Below are positions 18,666 through 27,863 of a stretch of DNA of 64,000 nt, piece after piece. The position numbers and the translations under genes were made by a program. The notes under the pieces were generated by a model, which was given only the letters and a program-made list of their open reading frames with translations, had not been told where the DNA came from and ran no database searches. Numbering within the stretch: position 1 is the stretch's first letter; every line of letters starts with the position of its first letter. Source of the stretch: Butyrivibrio sp. MB2005 (lineage in GTDB: Bacteria; Bacillota; Clostridia; Lachnospirales; Lachnospiraceae); assembly GCF_000424285.1 (NCBI RefSeq), contig NZ_AUJP01000008.1:1-64000 (forward strand), given 5' to 3'.

Positions 18666-19259
18666 ATGGGAAAGATTTATGAAATAATGGGCAGGAGCTC
18701 CTGCGGTAAGGATACAATATACAAAAAGCTCCTTGAGAGAGGTAATGCGAATCTCAATAAGGTGATCATCTATACCACAAGGCCCATGAGAGACAGAGAA
18801 TGCGATGGTGTACAGTACTTTTTTTGCGATGAAGAGCGTTATCTGGAATTCAAAAACAGTCGAAAGATAATAGAAGAGAGGACCTACAACACTGTCTATG
18901 GGCCCTGGCATTATTTTACCGTGGACGATGGACAGATAGATTTGGATAAAGGAAATTACCTTATAATCGGCACAATTGAGATGTATACATCGATCAGGGA
19001 TTACTTTGGCAAAGACAAGGTGGTGCCCATGATGATCCAGGTTGATGACGGAGTGATCCTTCAAAGAGCCCTTGGAAGGGAGCTGAAAAGGGAAAATCCC
19101 GGATATGATGAGATGTGCAGAAGATATCTGGCGGACAAGGCGGATTATTCTGATGAGAATTTGAAGGCAGCAGGTGTCGATAATTTTTTCAATAACGACG
19201 GCGACATCGAGGAGTGTCTTAGCGAAATCGAAGCATTTATCCTTGCGGATGAAAAATAA
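18666..19259 (+). CDS. Guanylate kinase-like protein
   Basis: A 197-residue P-loop kinase. GRSSCGKDT (residues 9-17) is the nucleotide-binding loop, and [18 protein letters not shown] matches the GMP-binding signature of guanylate kinases. It occupies the position of thymidylate kinase in the Bacillus yaaO-tmk-yaaR-holB order. The P-loop is unusual (SSCGKD for the usual SGxGK), so this may be a divergent paralogue rather than the housekeeping Gmk. The start at 18666 follows GGAG and lies 20 bases after the decarboxylase stop. Confidence 0.85.
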   Translation: MGKIYEIMGRSSCGKDTIYKKLLERGNANLNKVIIYTTRPMRDRECDGVQYFFCDEERYLEFKNSRKIIEERTYNTVYGPWHYFTVDDGQIDLDKGNYLIIGTIEMYTSIRDYFGKDKVVPMMIQVDDGVILQRALGRELKRENPGYDEMCRRYLADKADYSDENLKAAGVDNFFNNDGDIEECLSEIEAFILADEK

Positions 19260-19270
19260 GAGGAAACCTA

Positions 19271-19711
19271 ATGGATATACGAATAGACAATATTCAAAAT
19301 ACACAGCAGGTTCAACAGACACAGTCACAGCAGGAGGTAAGCGGTGACTTTAAATTCACGCTTACAAGTAAGATTGAGGACTCGTCTCTGGCGGAGCGCC
19401 TTAACCTTATGATGCAGGACATCGTTCAGCAGGGAAAACAGATATCCAAAAAGAACGATATCAGAGACATGCAAAGATATCGCTTTCTTATTAAGGATTT
19501 CCTTAATGAAGTGGTTACGAGATCCCATGCCTTTTCCAGAGAAAATTTCCTGGACAGAAGAGGAAGACACAGGGTTTACGGCATAATCAGACTTATTGAT
19601 GAAAATCTTGACGAGCTGGCACAGGAGCTTGTTAAGGATGAAAAGGACAATATCCAGATACTGGCAAAAATAGGCCAGATTCAGGGATTACTGCTTGATA
19701 TATTTACGTAA
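19271..19711 (+). CDS. yaaR: YaaR family protein (DUF327)
   Basis: A 146-residue, mostly helical protein with a Gln-rich N terminus (residues 9-22), matching YaaR in length and in the core [20 protein letters not shown]. Its function is not established in the family. Position is conserved: after the nucleotide kinase and directly before holB. GAGGAAA precedes its ATG. Confidence 0.9.
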   Translation: MDIRIDNIQNTQQVQQTQSQQEVSGDFKFTLTSKIEDSSLAERLNLMMQDIVQQGKQISKKNDIRDMQRYRFLIKDFLNEVVTRSHAFSRENFLDRRGRHRVYGIIRLIDENLDELAQELVKDEKDNIQILAKIGQIQGLLLDIFT

Positions 19712-19731
19712 TGACGGGAGGAGCTGCAAAA

Positions 19732-20808
19732 ATGGCGCATTTTGCAGATATTATTGATCAGGGGCAGATAGTGGAACACATGCAGAATGCCCTGAGAACA
19801 GGAAAAATATCCCACGCATATATTATCTCCGGTGATGTCGGATCCGGAAAAAAGCTTATAGCTGATACATTTTCCAAGGCAATTTTATGTGAAAACAGAA
19901 AAGATGACGGTAAGCTCATAGAGAGCTGCGACGAATGTCATTCCTGCAATCAGACAGAGAGTGGATCTCATCCTGATATCAGGAAGGTGACCCACGAGAA
20001 AGCCACTATCGGTGTTGACGATATCAGGCAGCAGGTCTGCGATGATGTTTACATCAAGCCCTATTCCGATCATAAAATCTATATAATACCGGAAGCCGAA
20101 AAGATGACGGTTCAGGCTCAAAATGCTCTTCTTAAGACCTTGGAAGAGCCGCCTGCATACGCTGTTATCATCATTCTGACAGCCAATATAGATGCATTTT
20201 TGCCAACAATACTGAGCAGATGCATTGTATTTCAGATAAAACCCGTAAGGGACGATCTTCTTATGAAGTATCTTATGGAAAAAAGGAAGATTGTGGACTA
20301 TAAGGCAAGGCTTTCTGTTTCCTTTGCTCAGGGCAATATAGGAAAAGCAATTCTGTTATCTGAGAGCGAGGAGTTTGAGAGGCTTAAAAACGGCACAATT
20401 GATCTGCTATCGAGGATGGAGAGACTCACCGTAAATGAAATTGCAGACAGAATGTCCGATATGCTGATCACAGGTAATGCAGTTGAAGAGAGTGATGATT
20501 CCGATACAGAAGAGAAAAAGGCAAAGGCCACATCCAAAAAGCCGGATCCTGTAGCGGTTAATAACTATCTTGATATATTATTGTTTTTGGGCCGTGATTT
20601 CCTTGTGTATAAAGCCGAGGATAGCGCTGAACACTTGATTTTCGCGGATAAACTGTCGTATATTAGTAGTGTTACCACAAAATGTACGTATAAACAGATA
20701 GGCAATATGATCAAAGCTGTCGATGAGGCCAGAAGCAGGATAAAAGCTAACGTTAACGTGCTTCTTACTCTTGAGATGCTAATGCTAAATATAAAGGAGA
20801 ATTTATAA
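19732..20808 (+). CDS. holB: DNA polymerase III subunit delta'
   Basis: A 358-residue clamp-loader delta' subunit. The Walker-A-like GDVGSGKKLIA, the zinc-binding ESCDECHSC cluster (about residues 70-78) and the sensor region LLKTLEEPP are present. With delta and tau it loads the sliding clamp. An upstream ATG at 19711 overlaps the yaaR stop, but the ATG at 19732 has GGGAGGAG eight bases upstream and aligns with the usual N terminus, so it is chosen. A Ser/Asp/Glu-rich insert (SDDSDTEEKKAKA) lies near residue 255. Confidence 0.95.
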   Translation: MAHFADIIDQGQIVEHMQNALRTGKISHAYIISGDVGSGKKLIADTFSKAILCENRKDDGKLIESCDECHSCNQTESGSHPDIRKVTHEKATIGVDDIRQQVCDDVYIKPYSDHKIYIIPEAEKMTVQAQNALLKTLEEPPAYAVIIILTANIDAFLPTILSRCIVFQIKPVRDDLLMKYLMEKRKIVDYKARLSVSFAQGNIGKAILLSESEEFERLKNGTIDLLSRMERLTVNEIADRMSDMLITGNAVEESDDSDTEEKKAKATSKKPDPVAVNNYLDILLFLGRDFLVYKAEDSAEHLIFADKLSYISSVTTKCTYKQIGNMIKAVDEARSRIKANVNVLLTLEMLMLNIKENL

Positions 20809-20811
20809 TAT

Positions 20812-22134
20812 ATGACCAGGGTTATCGGCGTCAGATTCAGAACGGCCGGAAAGATCTACTATTTTGATCCCGGGGATTTTGAGATAAAAAAGGGAGACCA
20901 CGTCATCGTTGAAACTGCCAGAGGTATCGAGTTTGGAACAGTTCTGTGCAATCCAAGGGATGTGGAGGATGAAGAGGTTACAAAGCCCCTCAAGGGCGTT
21001 CTTCGTATGGCAAATGACAAGGACGTTGAGCAGGAGGCTACCAACAGGATAAAAGAAAAGGAAGCATTCCGTATCTGTAAGGAGAAGATCATCAAGCACG
21101 GTCTTGAGATGAAGCTTATCGATGCAGAATATACCTTTGATAACAATAAAGTGCTGTTCTATTTTACAGCAGATGGACGAATCGATTTCAGAGAACTGGT
21201 TAAGGATCTTGCTTCAGAGTTCAAGACCAGAATTGAACTTAGACAGATAGGTGTACGAGATGAGACCAAGATAATAGGCGGATACGGCATCTGCGGAAGA
21301 CCGCTTTGCTGCCACTCTTATTTATCCGATTTCATTCCTGTATCTATCAAGATGGCCAAGGAGCAGAATCTTTCACTTAATCCCACCAAGATTTCAGGTG
21401 TGTGCGGAAGACTTATGTGCTGCCTGAAAAACGAAGAGGATGTATACGAAGAACTCAATCGCAAGATGCCCGGAGTAGGCGATATTGTTGCTTCTAACGA
21501 TGGCCTTGAGGGCGAGGTTGCAAGCGTTAATATTCTCAGACAGACAGTTCGTATCCTTGTGGATGTGGATGATGAGAAGGAAGTACATGAGTATCATGTG
21601 GACGACATCACCTTCCTTCGTAAAAAGCAGAAGCATAAGCAGAACAATGCTCCCAAGGAAAAGGATGTAGATGAAGAAGCACTTAAGGCTTTAGAGCAGG
21701 AAGACATCTCAGGTCTTGATGATGACGGAAATGCAGGAGCGCCTAAGGCTAATAAGGGCGATAGAAACCGCGACAGGAAAAACAACGATAGAAGAGACAG
21801 ACAGAATAAGCAGAACAAGCAGGGCGGTCAGAATCGTCAAAATAACCAGAACCCTCAGGATGCTCAGAATGCTGCCGGCAAAGATAACAATCAAAACAAT
21901 CAGAACAGTCAAAATAATCAGCCGGGAAAAGGCGCAGCTGAAAAGGAAAACGCCCAGAATAATCAGGGCGCAGGTGTAGAAGCTGCTGAGCAGAAGGGCC
22001 AGAATGACGGCGATAACAGGAAAAAGAAGAATCGCCACGGCGGAAACAGAAAGAACTTTAACAGAAACGGCAATAAAGGTGGCGGTAAGCCCCAGGGCCA
22101 AAAGGGTAACCAGGATGGAAGCACCAAAGCTTAA
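20812..22134 (+). CDS. ricT: PSP1-domain protein RicT (YaaT) with a long N/Q-rich tail
   Basis: The first 280 or so residues are a standard YaaT/RicT PSP1 protein. Two cysteine motifs, CGRPLCC (about 162-168) and CGRLMCC (about 200-206), match the Fe-S ligands of the Bacillus Ric complex (RicA/RicF/RicT), which helps RNase Y process mRNA. Residues from about 290 to 440 are a low-complexity tail rich in Asn, Gln, Lys, Arg, Asp and Gly, ending in GGNRKNFNRNGNKGGG-like basic repeats. That makes the protein 440 residues, much longer than Bacillus YaaT (about 275). The tail looks disordered and RNA-binding (inference). Confidence 0.93.
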   Translation: MTRVIGVRFRTAGKIYYFDPGDFEIKKGDHVIVETARGIEFGTVLCNPRDVEDEEVTKPLKGVLRMANDKDVEQEATNRIKEKEAFRICKEKIIKHGLEMKLIDAEYTFDNNKVLFYFTADGRIDFRELVKDLASEFKTRIELRQIGVRDETKIIGGYGICGRPLCCHSYLSDFIPVSIKMAKEQNLSLNPTKISGVCGRLMCCLKNEEDVYEELNRKMPGVGDIVASNDGLEGEVASVNILRQTVRILVDVDDEKEVHEYHVDDITFLRKKQKHKQNNAPKEKDVDEEALKALEQEDISGLDDDGNAGAPKANKGDRNRDRKNNDRRDRQNKQNKQGGQNRQNNQNPQDAQNAAGKDNNQNNQNSQNNQPGKGAAEKENAQNNQGAGVEAAEQKGQNDGDNRKKKNRHGGNRKNFNRNGNKGGGKPQGQKGNQDGSTKA

Positions 22135-22855
22135 GACAGGTGAGAGACTTGATGACCTTCAAAGGAACGGTTTTCAGATAATCCAGAATCCCGAGAAATT
22201 CTGTTTTGGCATGGATGCTGTGCTTTTATCTGCTTTTGCAAGTGCGGGAAAAGGGGCAAGAGTCCTTGATCTTGGAACGGGTACAGGAATCATTCCGATA
22301 CTTATGGCAGCTAAAACACAGGCAAAGGAACTGGTAGGACTGGAGATCCAGGAAGAAAGTGCAGATATGGCGATGCGCAGCGTGATGCTAAATGAAATAG
22401 CTGATCGCGTGCGCATTGTATGCGGAGATATAAAAGAGGCGGACAAAATATTTGAACCTGCCTCTTTTGACGTTGTGACAACAAATCCTCCATATATGAT
22501 AATGGGCCATGGACTAAGAAATCCTGAAGGACCAAAAGCCATAGCCAGACATGAAGTACTCTGCGACCTTGATGATGTACTAAGGGCTGCAAAGATCATG
22601 CTTCATCCGGGCGGTAAGTTTTACATGGTACACAGGCCCTTTAGACTTTCAGAGATTTTTGTAGCCATGACTAAACACAGGCTTGAACCCAAAAGAGTGC
22701 GCTTTGTGCACCCTTACGCCGATAAAGAGCCAAGCATGGTTCTCATTGAGGGCCTTAGGGATGGAAAGCCCAGGTTGTCTGTCGAGCCCCCGCTTATTAT
22801 TTATAAAGAAGATGGCAAATACACCGATGAAGTAGCCGAAACTTACGGCTTTTAA
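22115..22855 (+). CDS. trmN6: tRNA1(Val) (adenine37-N6)-methyltransferase family protein
   Basis: A 246-residue class I SAM methyltransferase. DLGTGTGIIPILM is SAM motif I and TTNPPYM is the catalytic NPPY of N6-adenine enzymes. The start GERLDDLQRNGFQIIQ is typical of YabB/TrmN6, which methylates A37 of tRNA1(Val). The chosen ATG overlaps the end of ricT by 20 bases. Longer upstream readings run through the ricT tail in another frame and are unlikely. It keeps the Bacillus order ricT-yabB-rsmI, but without yabA. Confidence 0.93.
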   Translation: MEAPKLKTGERLDDLQRNGFQIIQNPEKFCFGMDAVLLSAFASAGKGARVLDLGTGTGIIPILMAAKTQAKELVGLEIQEESADMAMRSVMLNEIADRVRIVCGDIKEADKIFEPASFDVVTTNPPYMIMGHGLRNPEGPKAIARHEVLCDLDDVLRAAKIMLHPGGKFYMVHRPFRLSEIFVAMTKHRLEPKRVRFVHPYADKEPSMVLIEGLRDGKPRLSVEPPLIIYKEDGKYTDEVAETYGF

Positions 22856-22885
22856 GTATTAATTGCAATTAAAATAGGAGTTCTA

Positions 22886-23758
22886 ATGGAAGAAAACAGA
22901 ACGGGTATGCTTTATTTGTGTGCTACTCCCATAGGGAATCTTGATGATATCAGCTTTCGCGTATTAGATACGCTAAAGAATGTGGATATCATCGCTGCGG
23001 AAGACACAAGAAACAGCATAAAGCTGCTTAATCATTTCGATATTCATACAGAAATGACCAGCTATCACGAATACAACAAGGTGGAGAAAGCAGAGTATCT
23101 AATAAGACTCATGAATGAAGGTAAGGACATCGCCCTTATTACAGATGCGGGAACTCCTGCCATCTCAGATCCCGGAGAGGTTCTGGTCAGAATGTGCCAT
23201 GAAGCAGGCATTATTGTGACATCGCTCCCGGGGCCTGCAGCTTGTATCACAGCCCTTACGCTCTCAGGACTTAGCACCAGAAGATTTGTCTTTGAAGGTT
23301 TTTTGCCTCCTGCAGATGATAAAAAGGAGAGGCGAAGAATACTGGATAGCCTTAAGGACGAGCACAGGACTATCATCATGTATGAAGCACCTCATCACCT
23401 AAGGGGAACTTTGGCTGACCTTGCGGATACACTTGGGGACAGGAAGATCACCATTTGCAGAGAGCTTACAAAGAAGTTTGAGGAGATAGTGCCCACAACC
23501 ATAAGCTCAGCCATAGCTTTTTATGAGGAAAATGATCCAAGAGGAGAGTACGTACTTGTAATAGATGGGGTAAGTCTTTTGGAGCTTGAAAAACGAGGTC
23601 AGGAAGAATGGCTTAAAATGAGCCTTCAGGACCACATGGCCTACTATGAAAAGGACGGAATGAGCAGGAAAGATGCCATGAAGCAGGTTGCTTCAGACAG
23701 AGGAGTAGGAAAGCGCGATATTTACAAGGCTCTTTTGGAGGAAGAAGGTAAGGAATAA
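22886..23758 (+). CDS. rsmI: 16S rRNA (cytidine1402-2'-O)-methyltransferase
   Basis: A 290-residue tetrapyrrole-methylase-fold enzyme. LCATPIGNLDDISFR near the N terminus, AEDTRNS, ITDAGTPAISDPG and SLPGPAA are the RsmI signatures. It methylates the ribose of C1402 in 16S rRNA. A TAGGAG site lies before the ATG. Next to last in the housekeeping operon. Confidence 0.97.
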   Translation: MEENRTGMLYLCATPIGNLDDISFRVLDTLKNVDIIAAEDTRNSIKLLNHFDIHTEMTSYHEYNKVEKAEYLIRLMNEGKDIALITDAGTPAISDPGEVLVRMCHEAGIIVTSLPGPAACITALTLSGLSTRRFVFEGFLPPADDKKERRRILDSLKDEHRTIIMYEAPHHLRGTLADLADTLGDRKITICRELTKKFEEIVPTTISSAIAFYEENDPRGEYVLVIDGVSLLELEKRGQEEWLKMSLQDHMAYYEKDGMSRKDAMKQVASDRGVGKRDIYKALLEEEGKE

Positions 23759-23774
23759 GATTTGGGGAGGATAA

Positions 23775-24239
23775 ATGCAGGCAGATTTACTTAAAACCAC
23801 ATACATACTTATCGCTGTCATAGCAGTTATCCTGATCATGGTGGTTATAGTTCTTCTAATTAGGAGATGGAGAAACAGACCTCTTCCCATGGATGAGCTT
23901 GGCGGCCATGAATTTGAATACTACTGCGCAGACCTTCTAAAAAGCCACGGCTTCCAGGAAGCTACGGTTACCAAAGGAAGCGGAGATTTCGGAGCAGATA
24001 TCCTTGCGGAGAAGGATGGCGTAAGCTATGCGGTGCAGTGTAAGTGCTACGACAGGCCAATCGGCGTAAAGGCCATACAGGAAGTATATGCAGGAAAAGA
24101 CTTCTATGACTGCATGGTTGGCGTAGTAATGACCAATCAGTACTTCACAGAGCCCGCGGTTACCATGGCAAAGAAGCTAAACATCATGCTTTGGGACAGA
24201 GGCTATATAGACAGTATGGAAAAAGAAAATGAACATTAG
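23775..24239 (+). CDS. Membrane-anchored restriction-endonuclease-like (Mrr_cat) protein
   Basis: A 154-residue protein with one N-terminal TM helix (about residues 6-29) and a cytoplasmic PD-(D/E)xK domain. The core residues are E in GHEFEYYCADLL, D in GSGDFGADIL, and Q-x-K in AVQCKCYDRP. This topoisomerase/Mrr-like domain is widespread in Firmicutes as small membrane-anchored proteins of unclear role. There is no methylase partner, so a restriction role is doubtful. It follows rsmI by 16 bases and is probably co-transcribed. GGGGAGG precedes the ATG. Confidence 0.85.
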   Translation: MQADLLKTTYILIAVIAVILIMVVIVLLIRRWRNRPLPMDELGGHEFEYYCADLLKSHGFQEATVTKGSGDFGADILAEKDGVSYAVQCKCYDRPIGVKAIQEVYAGKDFYDCMVGVVMTNQYFTEPAVTMAKKLNIMLWDRGYIDSMEKENEH

Positions 24240-24254
24240 CGAGGAGTAAAAAAG

Positions 24255-24285
24255 AGGCTATGGAACAAGTTAAGTTCCATAGCCT
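24255..24285 (-). terminator. Terminator of the GH67 gene (repeat copy A)
   Basis: AGGCTATGGAAC and GTTCCATAGCCT form a 12-bp stem around a 7-base loop. On the minus strand it is followed by TCTTTTTTAC, so it ends the GH67 transcript; it may also stop the convergent nuclease transcript. The 31 bases are the exact reverse complement of 33135-33165. Confidence 0.85.
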
Positions 24286-24314
24286 TTAGTTATTTAAGCT
24301 GCTCTAAAATTTTA

Positions 24315-26294
24315 TCAGAAAATATCTCTTCCCTTTTCATCTGCTATTCCGCTTTTTCTAAAGAAGTAGGAATTCACCTGATCGCACCACTCCTTAGCAT
24401 TGTGAATCTGCATGTCAAAGCGCTGCTTTACTCTTGCAAATGCTTCAGGTTCAATCTCCTTTTCAAGACTGTCCCACATAGCTGCAAGCTCTTCAGCTTC
24501 TGACTCACCCTCAAAGTGGGTATCGTAGATGTACTGTATAAGAGTTCTGCCGTCCTTCAGCTTCCAGGTATAAGGGATGTGATGGAAGAAAAGAAGCAGT
24601 TCTTCAGGGCAGGTCTTGGGATCATTGTAGATTTCAGCATTTTCCTTGTAGTACTGCTGAGCATAGCCAGTACCCTTATCGCTTCTGTCAACGCCAAGTC
24701 CCAGGTGGTCTGCTCTGTGGTAGGTGCCCCATCTTGAGTACTCATAGCCATCCACACTTGGTCCGTAGTGGGTTTCCGGAGTAACCATCCAGCCAATTCC
24801 AAGAGGACAGGTATATTTCTCGTATATTCTTCTTGAGTCAAGAAGCATCTTTACAAGCTTATCCTCAGCGGCCTCGCTGAGAGCAAAGGTCAACTTAACC
24901 CACTCTCTTGCGATCTCTTCAGAGGAAAGAGTCATATCAAAGGCAAGTCTGCCAAAGCCGTAGGTGTTGGCAGCAGCCAGGTCGTTTCCTGTCCAGTTGA
25001 GGTCGTTACCCGTATTAATAACAGCAGCGATTCCGCAGTTCTTATTTCCAAAAGCTTTGCCGCTTATGACATCTGCTACAGTATCCTTATCATCCTGGCA
25101 GTGTGTTCTGAACTCAAGAACTTCCTTGAACATGGGCATAAGATAGCATAAGTCGATCTGATGTCCTGTATACTCCTGAGCAATCTGAACTTCCAGCATC
25201 TGATTTGTCTTGGTAAGACCGCCAAGAAGAGGAGAAACGGGTTCTCTTATCTGGAAATCCATGGGGCCGTTCTTAATCTGAAGAATAACATTGTCGTGAT
25301 ACTCACCGTCAAGATCCTTGAAATAGTCATAGCCTGCGCGGGCTCTGTCTGTCTTTTTATCTCTCCAGTCCTGTGTGCAGTTATATACAAAGCATCTCCA
25401 GATGATGAGTTTATCGTATTCTTTTACAATGTCAGCCAGCATGTTTGCGCCGTCTGCCTGTGTCCTTCCATAGGTAAAAGGACCGGGTCTTCCCTCAGAA
25501 TCGGCTTTTACAAGAAAACCTCCAAGTTCAGGAAGCTCTGTGAATACTTCCCTGCATTTATCCTTCCACCAGGAAATAACCCCTTCATCAAGGGGATCGC
25601 AAATGTCCATCCCGCCGATTTCTATGGGAGATGCGAAATTAAGAGACAGGTACATTTTGATACCATAGTCTGCAAAAACTTCAGACAGCTCCCTTAGCTG
25701 TGCGTAATATCTGTCAGTTATCATGTAGCTGGCAGCCTGCTTTACATTTACGTTGTTAATTACGATGCCATTAATGCCGATGCTTGCCATGAAACGTGCA
25801 TAATCACGGGTCCTGTCATCAACAATAATCTCATTATTAACATAGAAAAATGATCTTCCCGAATAACCTCTTTCAATGCTGCCATCCATATTGTCCCAAT
25901 GGTTCATCATACGAAGCGGATTATCAGGCTCTGATAATAGCTCAAAATCAGCGTCAACTTCTCTTAAAGTGATAAGTCTAAGAAGCTCGAACATTCCATA
26001 GAGGGCACCGTTTTCGTCGGATGCGCCGATTGTAACTGTGCTTCCCATCTTTTTAACAACAAAGCCTTCCTTAGCTATGGATGAATCCTTTATTACCTTA
26101 AGCTCTGTGTCAGCACCGGTATCTGTAATCTCAGCTCCCGTAAGTTTTGGAAGAGCAAGAGAAACTTCGTTTTTAAGGCTATTAATAACTCTGTTTTTCT
26201 CATCAAATCCATCAAAAGAAATATGCCATTTTCCGCCATCATCACTTACTTTGTGATAAGCAAGCCAAAGCTGTGACCAATCTGTATTTTTCAC
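24315..26294 (-). CDS. GH67 alpha-glucuronidase
   Basis: A 659-residue intracellular enzyme that removes (4-O-methyl)glucuronic acid from the ends of xylo-oligosaccharides. The GH67 landmarks are clear: MNHWDNMDGSIERGYSG, the general acid in VKADSEGRPGPFTYGRTQADG, and the basic pair in NGPMDFQIREP and AQEYTGHQ. I take a GTG start at 26294, because it has AAGGAG at good spacing and gives the family N terminus (NTDWSQLWLAYH). An ATG 25 codons upstream would begin inside an inverted repeat. No signal peptide. Its substrates would come from the GH10 xylanase at 40253. Confidence 0.95.
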   Translation of the reverse strand: MKNTDWSQLWLAYHKVSDDGGKWHISFDGFDEKNRVINSLKNEVSLALPKLTGAEITDTGADTELKVIKDSSIAKEGFVVKKMGSTVTIGASDENGALYGMFELLRLITLREVDADFELLSEPDNPLRMMNHWDNMDGSIERGYSGRSFFYVNNEIIVDDRTRDYARFMASIGINGIVINNVNVKQAASYMITDRYYAQLRELSEVFADYGIKMYLSLNFASPIEIGGMDICDPLDEGVISWWKDKCREVFTELPELGGFLVKADSEGRPGPFTYGRTQADGANMLADIVKEYDKLIIWRCFVYNCTQDWRDKKTDRARAGYDYFKDLDGEYHDNVILQIKNGPMDFQIREPVSPLLGGLTKTNQMLEVQIAQEYTGHQIDLCYLMPMFKEVLEFRTHCQDDKDTVADVISGKAFGNKNCGIAAVINTGNDLNWTGNDLAAANTYGFGRLAFDMTLSSEEIAREWVKLTFALSEAAEDKLVKMLLDSRRIYEKYTCPLGIGWMVTPETHYGPSVDGYEYSRWGTYHRADHLGLGVDRSDKGTGYAQQYYKENAEIYNDPKTCPEELLLFFHHIPYTWKLKDGRTLIQYIYDTHFEGESEAEELAAMWDSLEKEIEPEAFARVKQRFDMQIHNAKEWCDQVNSYFFRKSGIADEKGRDIF

Positions 26295-26321
26295 TGTAAT
26301 AATTCTCCTTAATGTACAAAT

Positions 26322-26370
26322 AATGCCATGTAACACAATAATTCTAAAATTTTTCGTGGTACATGGCATT
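26322..26370 (-). repeat. 11-bp inverted repeat in the GH67 upstream region
   Basis: AATGCCATGTA (26322-26332) and TACATGGCATT (26360-26370) are perfect inverted arms 27 bases apart, 28 bases before the GH67 start. It could be an operator bound by a dimer with separated half-sites, or a leader hairpin. No U-tract follows. Confidence 0.6.
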
Positions 26371-26402
26371 TCAATATTTGCGAAGTTGTATTTACTTATT
26401 GC

Positions 26403-27779
26403 TTAGGTAATTGCCTTGGTTTTCCATCTTCCAACCTTGTAGGTAAGGAAGGTTATGAATGCACCAAGGGTCCAGGTAATCAGCATTGAGAGCTGCATCA
26501 TGTAGCAGTTACCCTGGGGAAGCTCAGGTGATTTTGTAAGGTTTACAAAAATGTAGGCCATTGGCACACGCATGATGATTGATGAAAACATGGAGATCCA
26601 CATGGGAGCAACCGTATCACCGGCTCCGCGCATAATACCTGAAAGGCACTGGGTAACCTCCATGGCGATATAGCCAACAATCAGGATGCACATCATCTTG
26701 TAGCTCATATCGATAAGCTCCTGGGTACTGGTGAAAATTCCCATAATATATTTTCCAAAGATGATGATCAGTACTGAGAGAATTGCGGAAATCCCCATTG
26801 CTGCAAGAGTTCCGCTCTTTGCACCCTTTTCTACGCGGTCGATTTTTCCTGCTCCGATATTCTGACCTGCAAAGGTGGTCATGGCACTTCCGAATGAGAA
26901 TGCGGGAAGCATTACGAATCCGTCGACTCTCATAACGATTACGTTAGCAGCTATATACAGCTCGCCGAAGGTGTTTGTAAGGTTCTGAACAACTATCATG
27001 GACATTGAGAAAATAGCCTGTGTCACACCGGAAGGAAGTCCTAACTTGATAAGGTTCATTGTGTAGTATTTTTCCGGTATCAGGTATTCCTTCTTCATGT
27101 CGAAAACATCTGACATCTTGGTAAGCTTCCTCATACAGAGAAATGCTGATACAAACTGTGCAAGTACTGTTGCAAGGGCAACACCTGCTACGCCCATCTT
27201 GAAGGTAGCAACAAATACAAGGTCCAAAGCGATATTGAGGAATGTTGCAACCAGCAAATAAATAAGTGCTGAAACAGAATCACCAAGACCTCGAAGGATT
27301 CCGCTCATTATGTTGTAGAATCCACCGCCCAGGATTCCGATGAAGATGATCCACAGATAAACCGTACACCAGTCAATGATGCTCTCCGGGGTTCCAAGGA
27401 GTTCCAGTATGGGCCTCGTTATTATGGGACCCATGATCATAATGATAAGTGATGCTATTGCTGTCAGTGTGATACTGCAGCCAATTGCTTTTGATAAGTG
27501 TTCCCTCTGCTTAGCGCCAAAATACTGGGAAACCATGATTGATGCACCTACTGCGATACCCATGAAAAGAACAAGCATGAGATTAAGGATGGGACCTGCA
27601 CTTCCGACTGCTGCAAGTGCGTTATCGCCAACAAATCTTCCAACTATTATGCTGTCTGCTGTGTTATAAAGCTGCTGTGCGATGTTTCCCAGAAGCATGG
27701 GAATGGTAAACTTGACAATCTGCCTGACGGGGCTGCCCTCTGTCATGTCAACAGGGGCGAAAATACTCTTAAAATTCAT
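26403..27779 (-). CDS. MATE family efflux transporter
   Basis: A 458-residue multidrug/toxin extrusion transporter with about 12 TM helices in two six-helix halves. QLYNTADSIIVGRFVG near residue 40 is the usual MATE N-half motif, and NIGAGKIDRVEKG follows TM7 in the second half. It would export drugs or metabolites using an ion gradient. I start at the ATG at 27779; upstream in-frame TTG and GTG codons are possible, and the RBS is poor in all cases. It ends about 108 bases before the GH67 start on the same strand, so read-through is possible. Confidence 0.93.
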   Translation of the reverse strand: MNFKSIFAPVDMTEGSPVRQIVKFTIPMLLGNIAQQLYNTADSIIVGRFVGDNALAAVGSAGPILNLMLVLFMGIAVGASIMVSQYFGAKQREHLSKAIGCSITLTAIASLIIMIMGPIITRPILELLGTPESIIDWCTVYLWIIFIGILGGGFYNIMSGILRGLGDSVSALIYLLVATFLNIALDLVFVATFKMGVAGVALATVLAQFVSAFLCMRKLTKMSDVFDMKKEYLIPEKYYTMNLIKLGLPSGVTQAIFSMSMIVVQNLTNTFGELYIAANVIVMRVDGFVMLPAFSFGSAMTTFAGQNIGAGKIDRVEKGAKSGTLAAMGISAILSVLIIIFGKYIMGIFTSTQELIDMSYKMMCILIVGYIAMEVTQCLSGIMRGAGDTVAPMWISMFSSIIMRVPMAYIFVNLTKSPELPQGNCYMMQLSMLITWTLGAFITFLTYKVGRWKTKAIT

Positions 27780-27863
27780 AACTTTCACCAACTTCTTTTT
27801 CTTTCTCTTCTATAAAATATGTTAATGAAAAGTATGACAATTGTCAAGGTTTTTAACCGGCTA

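Noticed and set aside
18657..19328. A minus-strand frame of 223 codons opposite the guanylate-kinase-like gene.
   Set aside because: It is the antisense shadow of a gene with clear kinase motifs and an operon context.
21594..22101. Long open frames on both strands inside the 3' part of ricT.
   Set aside because: They arise from the low-complexity Asn/Gln coding repeats of ricT and have no RBS or family match.
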